From contig CAYLKS010000108.1 of the NCBI GenBank assembly GCA_964384205.1, positions 1-6,117 on the forward strand: a DNA stretch of 6,117 nucleotides. The letters are read 5' to 3'. Made by a program: the position numbers and the translations under genes. This stretch comes from CAYLKS01 sp964384205 [NCBI: uncultured bacterium] (GTDB lineage Bacteria; JAGOEH01). The notes below the pieces were generated by a model that saw only the letters and a program-made list of their open reading frames with translations, made no database searches and had not been told where the DNA came from. This document shows positions 1 through 6,117 of this stretch, piece after piece (the first letter of the stretch is position 1; the number at the start of each line of letters is the position of its first letter).

Positions 1-296
<296 letters not shown>

Positions 297-437
297 TTAT
301 TGTATTATATATCCTTCTTTAATTATTTTGTATCCAAATTTTTCAATGTGTTTTCTTAATTTTTTTAAATTATAACTTTTTTTTACTATCTTAATAACCC
401 TGCCATCATCTAATTCAAAATAATAATCTTCTTTCAT
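297..437 (-). CDS. small basic hypothetical protein, 46 residues, coupled to the Rad50-like gene
   Basis: A 46-residue basic protein I do not recognise. It begins MKEDYYFELDDGRVIKIVKK, which looks like a short beta hairpin (YYFELDDGRVIKIV), and continues with a lysine-rich, probably helical stretch and a second short strand ending GYIIQ. No cysteines, membrane segment or catalytic motif are visible. The start ATG overlaps the stop codon of the Rad50-like gene as TAATG, so translation is probably coupled; AAAGG lies 8 bases upstream. Its own stop codon (299-297) directly abuts the first base of the tRNA-like element at 296, so any 5' processing of that RNA would cut this message exactly at its end. 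The intact frame, ribosome site and tight packing support a real gene. A DNA- or RNA-binding accessory is conceivable from its charge but unproven. Confidence 0.65.
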   Translation of the reverse strand: MKEDYYFELDDGRVIKIVKKSYNLKKLRKHIEKFGYKIIKEGYIIQ

Positions 438-1552
438 TAAATAATCCTTTGTTTACATAAAGGACAAACGCCCTCTTCTTTTAATAATTTATTAAATTTT
501 TCTATTCCTTCTTCTAATTCTTTGCTTTTTAATTTTAATTTATTTTTTATATCTGCAATAGAATCTTTTAATTGTTTATAAATTTTAAGTTGTTGATTTA
601 GTTTTATTTCTTTTTCTGCCAAATGTTTTAAATTTAAAAATATTTTATCATCTTCAATAAATTTAATTTTCTTTAATTTATTTGTGATTGTTGTTTTTTG
701 TTCTTTTAAGGTTGTAAATTTGTCATATAGATGTGATAGCATAGCATGTTTTTCAGAAATTTCTTTTAAATTTTTAAATGTTGTATCACTTACTATGGAA
801 ATTTTGTTAAGTTTTTCTTTAGTTATTTTTAAAGTTTCTTGAATTTCTTGTAATTTATTAAATTTTTCTTTTAAAGAATTATATAATTCTAATTGAGTTT
901 TTATACTTTCATACAATTCTTTAAATTTGTTGTATTTTTCTTGAATGATTTTTTTCCTTTCAGAAACATTTTCAATTTCTTTATCTATCTCTATTAGATG
1001 TTCATCTTCGCTCTTAACTTTTCTATTTAATTGTAATATTTCTTTATTATAATCCTGAAACATTTTATCTAATATATCATTGCCTGTCATTTTATTAAAT
1101 AATTTCATTCTAAAAGTTCCACTTTTATCTAATAAAAAGGGCAATGCTATTTGTTTAGCAATATTTAAATTTATTTTTTCTTTATCAATTTCTATATTTT
1201 TAACTCTTAAAGCTTTTTGTAATTGTTCCGGCAACTCTCCTTTACCCACAGCATCAAAAGTATCCTTATCGTTTAAGATATATCTATTAACTGTAGTTCC
1301 TTTTATTCTTTCTATAGTAATTCCATTGTTTAAAATTGCTTTTACTGAAGTTTTTTTGGTATTTTCTTTTTTAATTATATCACCCTTTATAGAATTTGGA
1401 AAAAATAACCAACTAATAGCCCTTAATATAGTGCTTTTTCCTGTAGCACTTTCTCCAATAATTAGATTAATATTGTTTGTAAATTCTAATGTAAGATTAG
1501 AATGTTTTTGAAAATTTTTTAATATAAGAGTTTTAATATAAAAATTATCCAT
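437..1552 (-). CDS. Rad50/SbcC-like half ATPase with zinc hook at its C-terminus
   Basis: A 371-residue protein of the SMC/Rad50/SbcC ATPase class, which normally tethers and processes DNA ends with an Mre11/SbcD nuclease. The N-terminus FYIKTLILKNFQKHSNLTLEF is the typical first strand pair, followed by Walker A GESATGKST (residues 33-41). From about 165 to 355 there is a long Lys/Glu-rich coiled coil, and the protein ends with CPLC (C363, C366), the Rad50 zinc-hook motif, five residues before the stop. The returning coiled coil, ABC signature and Walker B/D-loop half of a complete Rad50 are absent, and nothing in this window supplies them. Start ATG 1552 is preferred over the in-frame ATG at 1570 because GGA sits 8 bases upstream of it, conserved sequence begins there, and it overlaps the preceding gene by 8 bases; the upstream ATG has no ribosome site. 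Short versions like this may be a phage family rather than a truncation. The ATPase class is clear; the mechanism without Walker B is not. Confidence 0.82.
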   Translation of the reverse strand: MDNFYIKTLILKNFQKHSNLTLEFTNNINLIIGESATGKSTILRAISWLFFPNSIKGDIIKKENTKKTSVKAILNNGITIERIKGTTVNRYILNDKDTFDAVGKGELPEQLQKALRVKNIEIDKEKINLNIAKQIALPFLLDKSGTFRMKLFNKMTGNDILDKMFQDYNKEILQLNRKVKSEDEHLIEIDKEIENVSERKKIIQEKYNKFKELYESIKTQLELYNSLKEKFNKLQEIQETLKITKEKLNKISIVSDTTFKNLKEISEKHAMLSHLYDKFTTLKEQKTTITNKLKKIKFIEDDKIFLNLKHLAEKEIKLNQQLKIYKQLKDSIADIKNKLKLKSKELEEGIEKFNKLLKEEGVCPLCKQRII

Positions 1553-1784
1553 TTCCAAATTCCATACCATCTGGTTTATTTTGTATTTTTAAATCATCTA
1601 AAAATTTATATCCTTCAAGCAAATTTACTATTGGAGTAATAGACATAACTAAATATCTTGAAGTTAAATGTTTAGTTATATCTGATAATTCTTTATTATT
1701 TTTAGCCAAAACATTAACATCAGTCTCTAAATAAGTATCATACAAAACTAAAAAATAAGATTGTTTATTTATCAGTTGATTCAT
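1545..1784 (-). CDS. hypothetical protein, 79 residues
   Basis: An unrecognised 79-residue protein beginning MNQLINKQSYFLVLYDTYLE. It looks mixed alpha/beta: a strand (YFLVLYDTYL), a helix (KNNKELSDITKHL), a strand (RYLVMSITPIV) and a C-terminal helix, with a polar tail. No cysteines, transmembrane segment or nucleotide-binding motif are visible. The reading frame extends to a GTG at 1796, but the ATG at 1784 has the better ribosome site (GGTGAGG, 6 bases upstream), so that start is used. It overlaps the preceding gene by 20 bases and the Rad50-like gene by 8, implying co-translation with the ATPase. A partner role with that ATPase is inferred only from the overlap. It is too short and lacks the motifs to be the missing Walker B half. 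Confidence 0.7.
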   Translation of the reverse strand: MNQLINKQSYFLVLYDTYLETDVNVLAKNNKELSDITKHLTSRYLVMSITPIVNLLEGYKFLDDLKIQNKPDGMEFGNG

Positions 1785-2004
1785 TTTTAACCTCACCTTC
1801 TGTTTTTTCTTCTTTCTGAATTAAAGGAATATTTAATTTTTCCATAATTCTAATAGTGTTAATTCTTACATTAGCCAATACTTTTAAAGCTATTTGATTA
1901 ATTCTGTAAAGAGCATGGATTTTTTCTTCAACTGTAGCTTTTTTATCATTAAAAACTCTTTTTGCACCATTCAGTTCCTCTGCTATATGCTTTTTTCTAA
2001 TCAT
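1765..2004 (-). CDS. hypothetical helical protein, 79 residues
   Basis: An unrecognised 79-residue charged protein starting MIRKKHIAEELNGAKRVF. Residues 1 to about 56 look like two or three amphipathic helices (HIAEELNGAKRVFNDKKA, VEEKIHALYRINQIALKVLA, TIRIMEKLN). The last 20 residues, rich in Glu and Lys, are probably disordered. No catalytic or metal-binding residues stand out. Start ATG 2004 is supported by a strong GGAGG site six bases upstream. The 3' end overlaps the next gene by 20 bases. A small helical DNA-binding or protein-binding accessory would fit, but nothing in the sequence proves it. Confidence 0.72.
   Translation of the reverse strand: MIRKKHIAEELNGAKRVFNDKKATVEEKIHALYRINQIALKVLANVRINTIRIMEKLNIPLIQKEEKTEGEVKNESTDK
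1791..1797 (-). promoter_or_regulatory. ribosome binding site fixing start at 1784
   Basis: GGTGAGG lies six bases before ATG 1784, within the 3' end of the preceding gene. The alternative GTG start at 1796 lies inside this site and has only a weaker AGAAG upstream. Confidence 0.6.
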
Positions 2005-2020
2005 TTTAACCCTCCTTTTT

Positions 2021-2227
2021 TTATCCTATTTTACTATAACCATAAACTCCCTTAATATGTGTATGAAAATATTTTCCTTTAGATTCTGCATTTAATAAAT
2101 TTGTATAAATTTCATTTGGCACATCAAAATAAATATAACTCAATCCTGACTTAAACTTAACTATTAAAGTTTTTTGTATTTTATTATACTCTACCGCTTT
2201 TAAATTAGTTGATTTTAATTTTATCAT
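2021..2227 (-). CDS. KTSC domain protein
   Basis: A 68-residue protein that is essentially one KTSC domain, a small fold of unknown function common in phages, prophages and bacterial accessory genes. The pattern is clear along its length: STNLKAVEYN (residues 6-15), TLIVKFKSGLSYIYFDVPNE (20-39), then a helix with NAESKGKYFHTHIKGVYGY (47-65), which carries the hallmark S-K-G-x-[YF]-H/N-x-x-I-K segment. The domain resembles the C-terminal part of some Lys-tRNA synthetase-associated proteins, and nucleic-acid binding has been suggested for it, but no role is established. Start ATG 2227 follows a strong AAAGGAGG site. It sits among five other small genes between the polymerase and the Rad50-like ATPase, so a DNA-metabolism accessory role is plausible from context only. 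Confidence 0.85.
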   Translation of the reverse strand: MIKLKSTNLKAVEYNKIQKTLIVKFKSGLSYIYFDVPNEIYTNLLNAESKGKYFHTHIKGVYGYSKIG

Positions 2228-2236
2228 AATCCTCCT

Positions 2237-2428
2237 TTATTTTAATTTTTCTATTCTTACAAGTTTAATATCTTCATTAAAAACTCCAAATCCATCAAAA
2301 TCATATAATTCTTGCATTACTCTCAATAAATCATTATTATAATCCGCTTTTAATGTTTCTTTATCAACCATATCAGCTTCATTGAACTCAACTTCCAAAA
2401 TTGCTTTGTGTGTATTTTTATTTTTCAT
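2237..2428 (-). CDS. hypothetical protein, 63 residues
   Basis: An unrecognised acidic 63-residue protein. It has an N-terminal strand (HKAILEVEFNEAD), a helix (LKADYNNDLLRVMQELYDF) and a C-terminal strand (DIKLVRIEKLK), giving a small alpha/beta sandwich with no cysteines or membrane segment. The turn FDGFGVFNED looks like a conserved motif, but I cannot assign it to a named family. Start ATG 2428 is preceded by AAGGAGAG. The ribosome site follows directly after the stop of the small membrane gene, and the next gene begins 9 bases downstream of this one's stop. The strong ribosome site and packing argue for a real gene. Confidence 0.75.
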   Translation of the reverse strand: MKNKNTHKAILEVEFNEADMVDKETLKADYNNDLLRVMQELYDFDGFGVFNEDIKLVRIEKLK

Positions 2429-2445
2429 CTTTTACTCTCCTTATT

Positions 2446-2586
2446 TTACCAACATATAATTTTCTCACTCCACCAATTAATTTCCATTGTATTTTTCCCT
2501 ATTGCTCTAATAAAATCAAATATAACTAAAATTATTGCTATTGGAAGTAAACAAAGTTTTATGATTCCTTTAATTAATTCTTTCAT
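2446..2586 (-). CDS. small one-helix membrane protein, 46 residues
   Basis: A 46-residue gene in the 172-base gap between the zinc-binding protein and the 63-residue hypothetical. It encodes MKELIKGIIKLCLLPIAIIL and continues VIFDFIRAIGK, so residues 5-26 form one hydrophobic helix flanked by lysines, followed by a polar, tryptophan-containing tail (NWWSEK, ending IICW). The start ATG 2586 has AAGGAGAATT immediately upstream, as strong as its neighbours. A single-pass inner-membrane protein is the likely location, with topology unresolved because both sides carry positive charge. Small phage membrane proteins of this kind can modulate host envelope functions or superinfection, but nothing here points to one function. 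An overlapping plus-strand frame over the same bases is a shadow. Confidence 0.7.
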   Translation of the reverse strand: MKELIKGIIKLCLLPIAIILVIFDFIRAIGKNTMEINWWSEKIICW

Positions 2587-2594
2587 AATTCTCC

Positions 2595-2822
2595 TTATTT
2601 CTTCCTAAATTTTATAATCTCATCGTTAAGCTCTCTTGTTTTATTATTAACAATACCAAATATTTTATCTGAACAAGATACACAAATTTCTCCTAATTCA
2701 ATAGTTCCAACATGACGTATGTTATTAAAACTATCAATAATATTTATTTCTATTCTAGATGTTTTTATAGCATTACAATCTTTGTATTCTGTTTTACATG
2801 TATCACAAATATATTTAACCAT
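2595..2822 (-). CDS. zinc-ribbon-like protein with two CxxC pairs, 75 residues
   Basis: A 75-residue protein with CDTC (C6, C9) near the N-terminus and CVSC (C47, C50) after a beta-rich middle, which together would bind one zinc ion in a zinc-ribbon or treble-clef arrangement. The middle (SRIEINIIDSFNNIRHVGTI) probably forms strands and the tail (NNKTRELNDEIIKFRKK) a charged helix. C16 is extra. Small phage proteins of this shape are commonly annotated only as zinc-binding hypotheticals; some act as DNA-binding or protein-adaptor modules. The start ATG 2822 is preceded by AAGGAGG with ideal spacing. It is the first gene after the stem-loop that ends the polymerase gene, separated from it by 88 bases, the largest gap in the window. 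Zinc binding is well supported by the cysteine spacing; the role is unknown. Confidence 0.8.
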   Translation of the reverse strand: MVKYICDTCKTEYKDCNAIKTSRIEINIIDSFNNIRHVGTIELGEICVSCSDKIFGIVNNKTRELNDEIIKFRKK

Positions 2823-2891
2823 AATTCCTCCTTATTTGCGTTTTAAACTACTTTTTATTATTATTCATAGTTTTACCCTAATTTTCCCCAA

Positions 2892-2931
2892 AATAGGCTG
2901 TATCAAAGCCCTACAAAGAAAACAGCCTATT
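2892..2931 (-). other. stem-loop across the polymerase stop codon (possible terminator or processing site)
   Basis: A perfect 10-base inverted repeat, AATAGGCTGT (2931-2922) and ACAGCCTATT (2901-2892) on the minus strand, encloses a 20-base loop that contains the polymerase TAG stop. The arm is followed by TT and then GGGGAAAA, so only four U residues (counting two in the stem) follow it. The stem is modest in G+C and the loop long, so this is a weak candidate for a factor-independent terminator. It could instead be an mRNA-stabilising or RNase-processing hairpin that separates polymerase expression from the downstream small genes. Confidence 0.45.
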
Positions 2932-5199
2932 CTGAACAGTATTTCCATACAATTTTTCAGTTTTTTCAGTAATTTCACCCCATTGCCATTTTAAAATCTC
3001 AAAAATAGGTTTAATTTTCATAATAATACTTTTTTCTATCATTTTTTTCCAATTTACAGATTTAATATGCTCTTGAGTTTTTTTATCAAAAGCCAATACA
3101 TTTTTAGCTAATCTTGTTTTTCTATCTAAGTTTTTATCTGGTATTATTTCAATAAAATAATATCTTTCTCCCAAACCTTTATTAAATTCAGGCAATAATT
3201 CTTGAGTATTTTGTAAAGCTCTTAAAAAAATTGGTTTATTTTTTGTATAATCTTCCGGTTTCCTTGCTAATTTACAAGGAAATCCTATATAAGTCAAAGG
3301 ATATTTACTAAACTTTTCTACTTCAGTATTTATCCAATTTACAATATCTAATCTATTATATTTCCAGTTTTTATTTTCGTCTATTTCTAAAATTTTATCT
3401 AACAACTCTAATTGAAATTTTTTTATAAATTTTGAACTGTTACTTCTTTTAGCTTCAATTCCTTTTATTTTCTTTTCAATACCATTTCCTGTGTTTAAAT
3501 ATCCTACATAATGGGTTAATGCTTTAATAAAAATTCGTTCATAATATCCTTCACAATCAAAAGTTAAAGAAATATTTTTATTATAATTTTTTAAAGCCCA
3601 TTCTTGAATATAATTGTTTAATTCTTCTGAAATATCTTTTTCCCCTCTAATAGCAATAGAATCAGTATCGTGATAAACAACTTCAATTCCCTTACTTTCT
3701 AATTTATTAATACAATAGGTTAAAACTTCTCTTACTAAATAAGTTATAGTTGAAGCAATTCTTATATCATACAACCTAAAAGAAGGTAGAGCCGTAACTC
3801 CATACAAAGCATTTACATTTGCCTTACTACAAGCATAAAGCATTTTTATATTATCAAAATTTTTATCGTCTTTTTTCGTTTCATTTTTAACTTTTTTTAG
3901 ATAATTTTTTTGTTTTAATAGTTTTTTTGTTACTCTTGGTAAAATTGCATTAGGATTTTGTTTAAAATATGTTCCATTTATATTAATTAAAGGATAATCT
4001 TCTTTATATTCTTCTTTATTTTCTACAATATTGTTTACATCTAAATTAAAATCTAATATCATAGAAGGATAGGCAGATCCTAAATCTGTTTGAAAAATTT
4101 TTCCTAAAAATCTACCTACTTTACTTAAATCTCTTTTAGCTCCTTTATATGAAACTTTTTCATTTCCATGTTTTTTATTAGGTAAAATAACATTCATCTT
4201 TTTAGCTTCTTTCAAAACTAACATATCTACAATTTTAGAATTATTACTTACTTTTTTACTTTTGTTATTATAATATGAAATTATAGTAGGTAGATCTTCC
4301 CACAATATCATAGCAGTTCTTCTTATTTCGTCAAAATAAGGAATTAATTTTCTTTTTTCTTCTATTTTTACAATAGCCTCTACATCTTCCTTATTATGAT
4401 TTTTTAAATAATCATCTACAATATTAAAATTTTCTATAGCAAATTGCTTATTTTTTCCTAATTCTTCTGCCATTATATCATCTAAAGCATAAGAACCTTT
4501 ATGAGTTTCTACTTTTCTATATAAACCTAAATAATCCACTATAGAAGTTCCTATAGGATAATATATATCGCCTTTTTTTCTTGTTAAATTTTTGTATCCA
4601 ATTAATTCAGCAAGGTTTTTGTTATATCTATGTTTAATTCTATCATAAAGATAATTATAATCAAAATCTATATTCCAACCTAAAATCAAATCAAAAAATT
4701 CTTTTTTAACATAAGAAATAAAGTAATTTAATAATTTTGTTTCTCTTGCTAATAAACTGCCTTTATAATCATTTAAGAAAAAACTAATATATTTTTTAGT
4801 AAAAGAATTATATACAGTAATACAAGAAACAGGGTCTATAGTAGGAATAGGAAAGTTTCCTTTTGATGTTTTACATTCTATATCTAATATAGCCCATTTT
4901 ATAGGAGATTTAACAAAATTATCTACTTTTTCAATAATATACTGTTTTATATATTCTATATCACTATAATATGTATTTCCGTTTTTAAATTTATAAATTT
5001 CTTGTGGTTTAGAACAAATTTTTTTTCTTAAAGGAGTTCCATCATAAGCCTTAAATTTAGAATTAATATCATCTGTAGGCTCAAAGAAAAAAGGATAAAA
5101 ATTAGAATCTGTTTTTACAGTTAAAGATTTATCATCATTTCTAATAAACAAATAAATTTTTCTGTCTTTATTTCCTATATTTTGTAATTTTAATTTCAT
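2911..5199 (-). CDS. family B DNA polymerase with 3'-5' exonuclease
   Basis: A 762-residue replicative DNA polymerase of family B, the probable phage replicase. Exonuclease motif I is AILDIECKT (D106, E108), Exo II is GWNIDFDYNYLYDR (N176, D180) and Exo III is HNKEDVEAI (D272, with His268 where Tyr is usual), so proofreading should be active. Polymerase motif A is DLGSAYPSMI (D372), motif B is KANVNALYG (K459-G467) and motif C is YHDTDS (D511, D513), followed by KKIKGIEAKRS (577-586) as the likely KxY-equivalent DNA-contact region. Only about 80 residues separate motifs A and B, so there is no large terminal-protein insertion and priming is probably by RNA or DNA. At 762 residues it is compact compared with T4-type enzymes (about 900). 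Start ATG 5199 lies one base after the stop of the preceding gene (TAATATG) with no good ribosome site, so translation is probably coupled. A stem-loop spans its TAG stop. Confidence 0.97.
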   Translation of the reverse strand: MKLKLQNIGNKDRKIYLFIRNDDKSLTVKTDSNFYPFFFEPTDDINSKFKAYDGTPLRKKICSKPQEIYKFKNGNTYYSDIEYIKQYIIEKVDNFVKSPIKWAILDIECKTSKGNFPIPTIDPVSCITVYNSFTKKYISFFLNDYKGSLLARETKLLNYFISYVKKEFFDLILGWNIDFDYNYLYDRIKHRYNKNLAELIGYKNLTRKKGDIYYPIGTSIVDYLGLYRKVETHKGSYALDDIMAEELGKNKQFAIENFNIVDDYLKNHNKEDVEAIVKIEEKRKLIPYFDEIRRTAMILWEDLPTIISYYNNKSKKVSNNSKIVDMLVLKEAKKMNVILPNKKHGNEKVSYKGAKRDLSKVGRFLGKIFQTDLGSAYPSMILDFNLDVNNIVENKEEYKEDYPLININGTYFKQNPNAILPRVTKKLLKQKNYLKKVKNETKKDDKNFDNIKMLYACSKANVNALYGVTALPSFRLYDIRIASTITYLVREVLTYCINKLESKGIEVVYHDTDSIAIRGEKDISEELNNYIQEWALKNYNKNISLTFDCEGYYERIFIKALTHYVGYLNTGNGIEKKIKGIEAKRSNSSKFIKKFQLELLDKILEIDENKNWKYNRLDIVNWINTEVEKFSKYPLTYIGFPCKLARKPEDYTKNKPIFLRALQNTQELLPEFNKGLGERYYFIEIIPDKNLDRKTRLAKNVLAFDKKTQEHIKSVNWKKMIEKSIIMKIKPIFEILKWQWGEITEKTEKLYGNTVQNRLFSL

Positions 5200-5200
5200 A

Positions 5201-5653
5201 TTATTCTATACCAGATTTACCATTATCCCCAAAATATTTTAAAATGCTTTGCCCATTAATAATTGTTTTATCACAAACATTTACATAAGAATTTAATATA
5301 TTTCTTATTTTTCTGTATTCTGCCACTTCCTCTATTGCCTGTTTTTTAATAGAAGAATTTTCCTGCATAGTAAATCTTTCTAACTTTAATTTTAAATTAT
5401 TATAAATTCTGGCTTCTCTAGAAACCAATTCACTATCCGCAATCGCCAAAATCGGCATTAGTATTCCATAATAACCATTAAGTTTTAACATATAATCTTT
5501 TATTAGTTGAGGATTTAAATTTTTTCTAATTCTAAATTGTTTTTCAATATCATCTATTTTAATAAAAAATTGATTACAATACTCTAAAATTTTTAATAAT
5601 TCTCCACTTTGAAATAATTTTTCGATTTCAAATATTTTTGCTTTATTTTCCAT
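5201..5653 (-). CDS. hypothetical helical protein upstream of the polymerase, 150 residues
   Basis: A 150-residue protein I cannot assign. It appears all-helical: an N-terminal helix (NKAKIFEIEKLFQSGELLKI), a hydrophobic middle (LNGYYGILMPILAIADSELV, residues 58-77) and a C-terminal segment with a phage-like pattern, YRKIRNILNSYVNVCDKTII then SILKYFG. The middle is too broken by charges to be a convincing transmembrane helix and more likely a buried core helix. It overlaps the small basic protein gene by 11 bases, with GGTAGG five bases before the ATG, and ends one base before the polymerase ATG, so the three genes are translated together. Position directly upstream of the polymerase suggests a replication accessory such as a clamp-like, single-strand-binding or recombination mediator protein, but no motif supports any of these. 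Confidence 0.8.
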   Translation of the reverse strand: MENKAKIFEIEKLFQSGELLKILEYCNQFFIKIDDIEKQFRIRKNLNPQLIKDYMLKLNGYYGILMPILAIADSELVSREARIYNNLKLKLERFTMQENSSIKKQAIEEVAEYRKIRNILNSYVNVCDKTIINGQSILKYFGDNGKSGIE

Positions 5654-5867
5654 GCTTTCCTACCTTTTCTAATTTTTGTTTTATAATTTCTTTTTTGTCT
5701 TCTTCTTTTTTATTTTTCATTATTTTAATTCTGATTATTTTTGTTTTCGGCAAATGAAATACTTTTTTAATATTGCCATCAGGGTATAATTTTTTTAATC
5801 TTTCTATTTTATTTAAAACATTTCTTTGTTTAGTGTTTTTAGATTTTAATGAATTATGTAATGACAT
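5643..5867 (-). CDS. small basic protein resembling the PVC-group 'small basic protein' family
   Basis: A 74-residue very basic protein, starting MSLHNSLKSKN, then QRNVLNKIERLKKL (residues 14-27), VFHLPKTKIIRIK (36-48) and a Lys/Glu-rich tail. From memory this matches the layout of the 'small basic protein' family TIGR04137: an MSxHxSLK start, RNVLxRxERIxxL, then a short linker, GLPKxKVxKI and a charged lysine tail. That family is known mainly from Planctomycetes, Verrucomicrobia, Chlamydiae and relatives; a link to the ribosome has been proposed but I cannot confirm it. The frame is open up to an ATG at 5942, but the internal ATG 5867 is preceded by AAAGGAG and begins exactly at the conserved MSLHxSLK, one base after the upstream stop, so it is the true start. 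In a phage it could be a host-ribosome-related factor, like phage-encoded bS21, or a small nucleic-acid-binding protein. Confidence 0.72.
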   Translation of the reverse strand: MSLHNSLKSKNTKQRNVLNKIERLKKLYPDGNIKKVFHLPKTKIIRIKIMKNKKEEDKKEIIKQKLEKVGKHGK

Positions 5868-5868
5868 T

Positions 5869-6117
5869 TTATTCTCCTTTTCTCGGTCTGCCTCTTTTTT
5901 TAGGTTTAGAAATGTTTTCTGTAATTTGTTCTTTTTCTTCAATTATTTCTTTTTTAAATCCAGTTTTAAAATAATAAGGAAAATGAACTTCTGTTAATTC
6001 TGGTTTAGTACCAGAAACTTGAGTTTTATTTATTTTTAATACACAATCAAATCCTATTTGTTTTTTAATTGTTTTAGTTTTTTCAAATCCTTCTTCATCA
6101 ATATATTCTTCTTTAAC
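5869..6117 (-). CDS. probable RecA/UvsX-like recombinase, C-terminal 82 residues (start outside window)
   Basis: The last 82 residues of a gene that enters the window from the right. The segment QIGFDCVLKINKTQVSG (residues 20-36) followed by PELTEVHFPYYFKTGF (39-54) resembles the end of the ATPase core of RecA and phage recombinases, where a strand of the form G-x-x-V/C-x-x-K-x-x-K-N/T-x-V precedes a strand ending in 'Y..G'. The remainder is an acidic linker (KKEIIEEKEQITENIS) and a basic tail KPKKRGRPRKGE, whose RGRPRK is a typical AT-hook that binds the minor groove of AT-rich DNA. The Walker motifs would be upstream and cannot be checked, so the family call rests on the C-terminus and the replication context. 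Its stop is one base before the ATG of the small basic protein. Confidence 0.5.
   Translation of the reverse strand, partial: VKEEYIDEEGFEKTKTIKKQIGFDCVLKINKTQVSGTKPELTEVHFPYYFKTGFKKEIIEEKEQITENISKPKKRGRPRKGE
5874..5880 (-). promoter_or_regulatory. ribosome binding site fixing the start of the small basic protein
   Basis: AAAGGAG lies six bases upstream of ATG 5867 and inside the last codons of the recombinase gene. It is the reason for choosing the 74-residue product over the longer frame starting at 5942, which would overlap the recombinase by 74 bases. Confidence 0.75.

Noticed and set aside
1080-1511. 143-residue plus-strand open frame
   Set aside because: It lies wholly opposite the Rad50-like gene, has low-complexity hydrophobic content from the antisense of an AT-rich coiled coil, and no ribosome site.
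2408-2608. Plus-strand frame resembling a membrane protein
   Set aside because: Antisense of the small membrane gene and its neighbours; no ribosome binding site on the plus strand, whereas the minus-strand genes have strong ones.
2860-2891. Possible promoter on the minus strand (TTGGGG, 16 bases, TATGAA)
   Set aside because: The match is weak and TATGAA-like strings are expected by chance in such AT-rich sequence; kept only as a possibility after the stem-loop.
2719-2994. 91-residue plus-strand frame
   Set aside because: Overlaps the ends of the zinc-binding gene and polymerase in antisense; hydrophobic composition typical of shadow frames here.
5773-5997. 74-residue plus-strand frame
   Set aside because: Phe/Leu-rich antisense shadow of the small basic protein and recombinase tail.

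Overview
The window is very AT-rich (about a quarter G+C by eye) and every gene reads from the minus strand. The genes are tightly packed with 1 to 20 base overlaps or gaps, most have strong AAGGAGG-type ribosome binding sites, and many encode proteins of 45 to 80 residues. With a family B DNA polymerase, the probable end of a RecA/UvsX-like recombinase, a Rad50-like ATPase, a KTSC protein and an orphan-looking DNA methyltransferase, this is best read as the replication and recombination module of a tailed bacteriophage or prophage. No structural, lysis or integration gene is visible.

Layout in the direction of transcription, from high to low coordinates. (1) 6117-5869: C-terminal end of a probable recombinase. 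(2) 5867-5643: a 74-residue basic protein resembling the 'small basic protein' family known mainly from the Planctomycetes/Verrucomicrobia/Chlamydiae group. (3) 5653-5201: an unrecognised helical protein. (4) 5199-2911: the family B polymerase, with intact exonuclease and polymerase motifs and a stem-loop across its stop codon. (5) 2822-1545: six small genes (CxxC/CxxC zinc-binding protein, one-helix membrane protein, hypothetical, KTSC protein, two overlapping hypotheticals). (6) 1552-437: a Rad50/SbcC-like protein with Walker A, coiled coil and a terminal CPLC hook but no Walker B half. (7) 437-297: a 46-residue protein coupled to it by TAATG. (8) 296-237: a tRNA-Gly-like RNA with normal acceptor, D and T arms but no anticodon arm. 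(9) 220-1: the start of a DPPY DNA methyltransferase with a clearly higher G+C content.

The polymerase, recombinase and Rad50-like ATPase would act together in copying and recombining the phage genome. The most unusual object is the anticodon-less tRNA-like RNA, placed exactly between a stop codon and a methyltransferase gene with no Shine-Dalgarno site. It could be a transcript-processing element, a substrate or decoy for tRNA-handling enzymes, or a degenerate tRNA. The small basic protein is the best clue to the host, hinting at the PVC group or a related lineage, but that is inference from remembered family features. Three start codons were moved downstream of the longest reading frame (1552, 1784, 5867) because ribosome binding sites support the internal ATGs. 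There is no gene-free stretch longer than about 90 bases.
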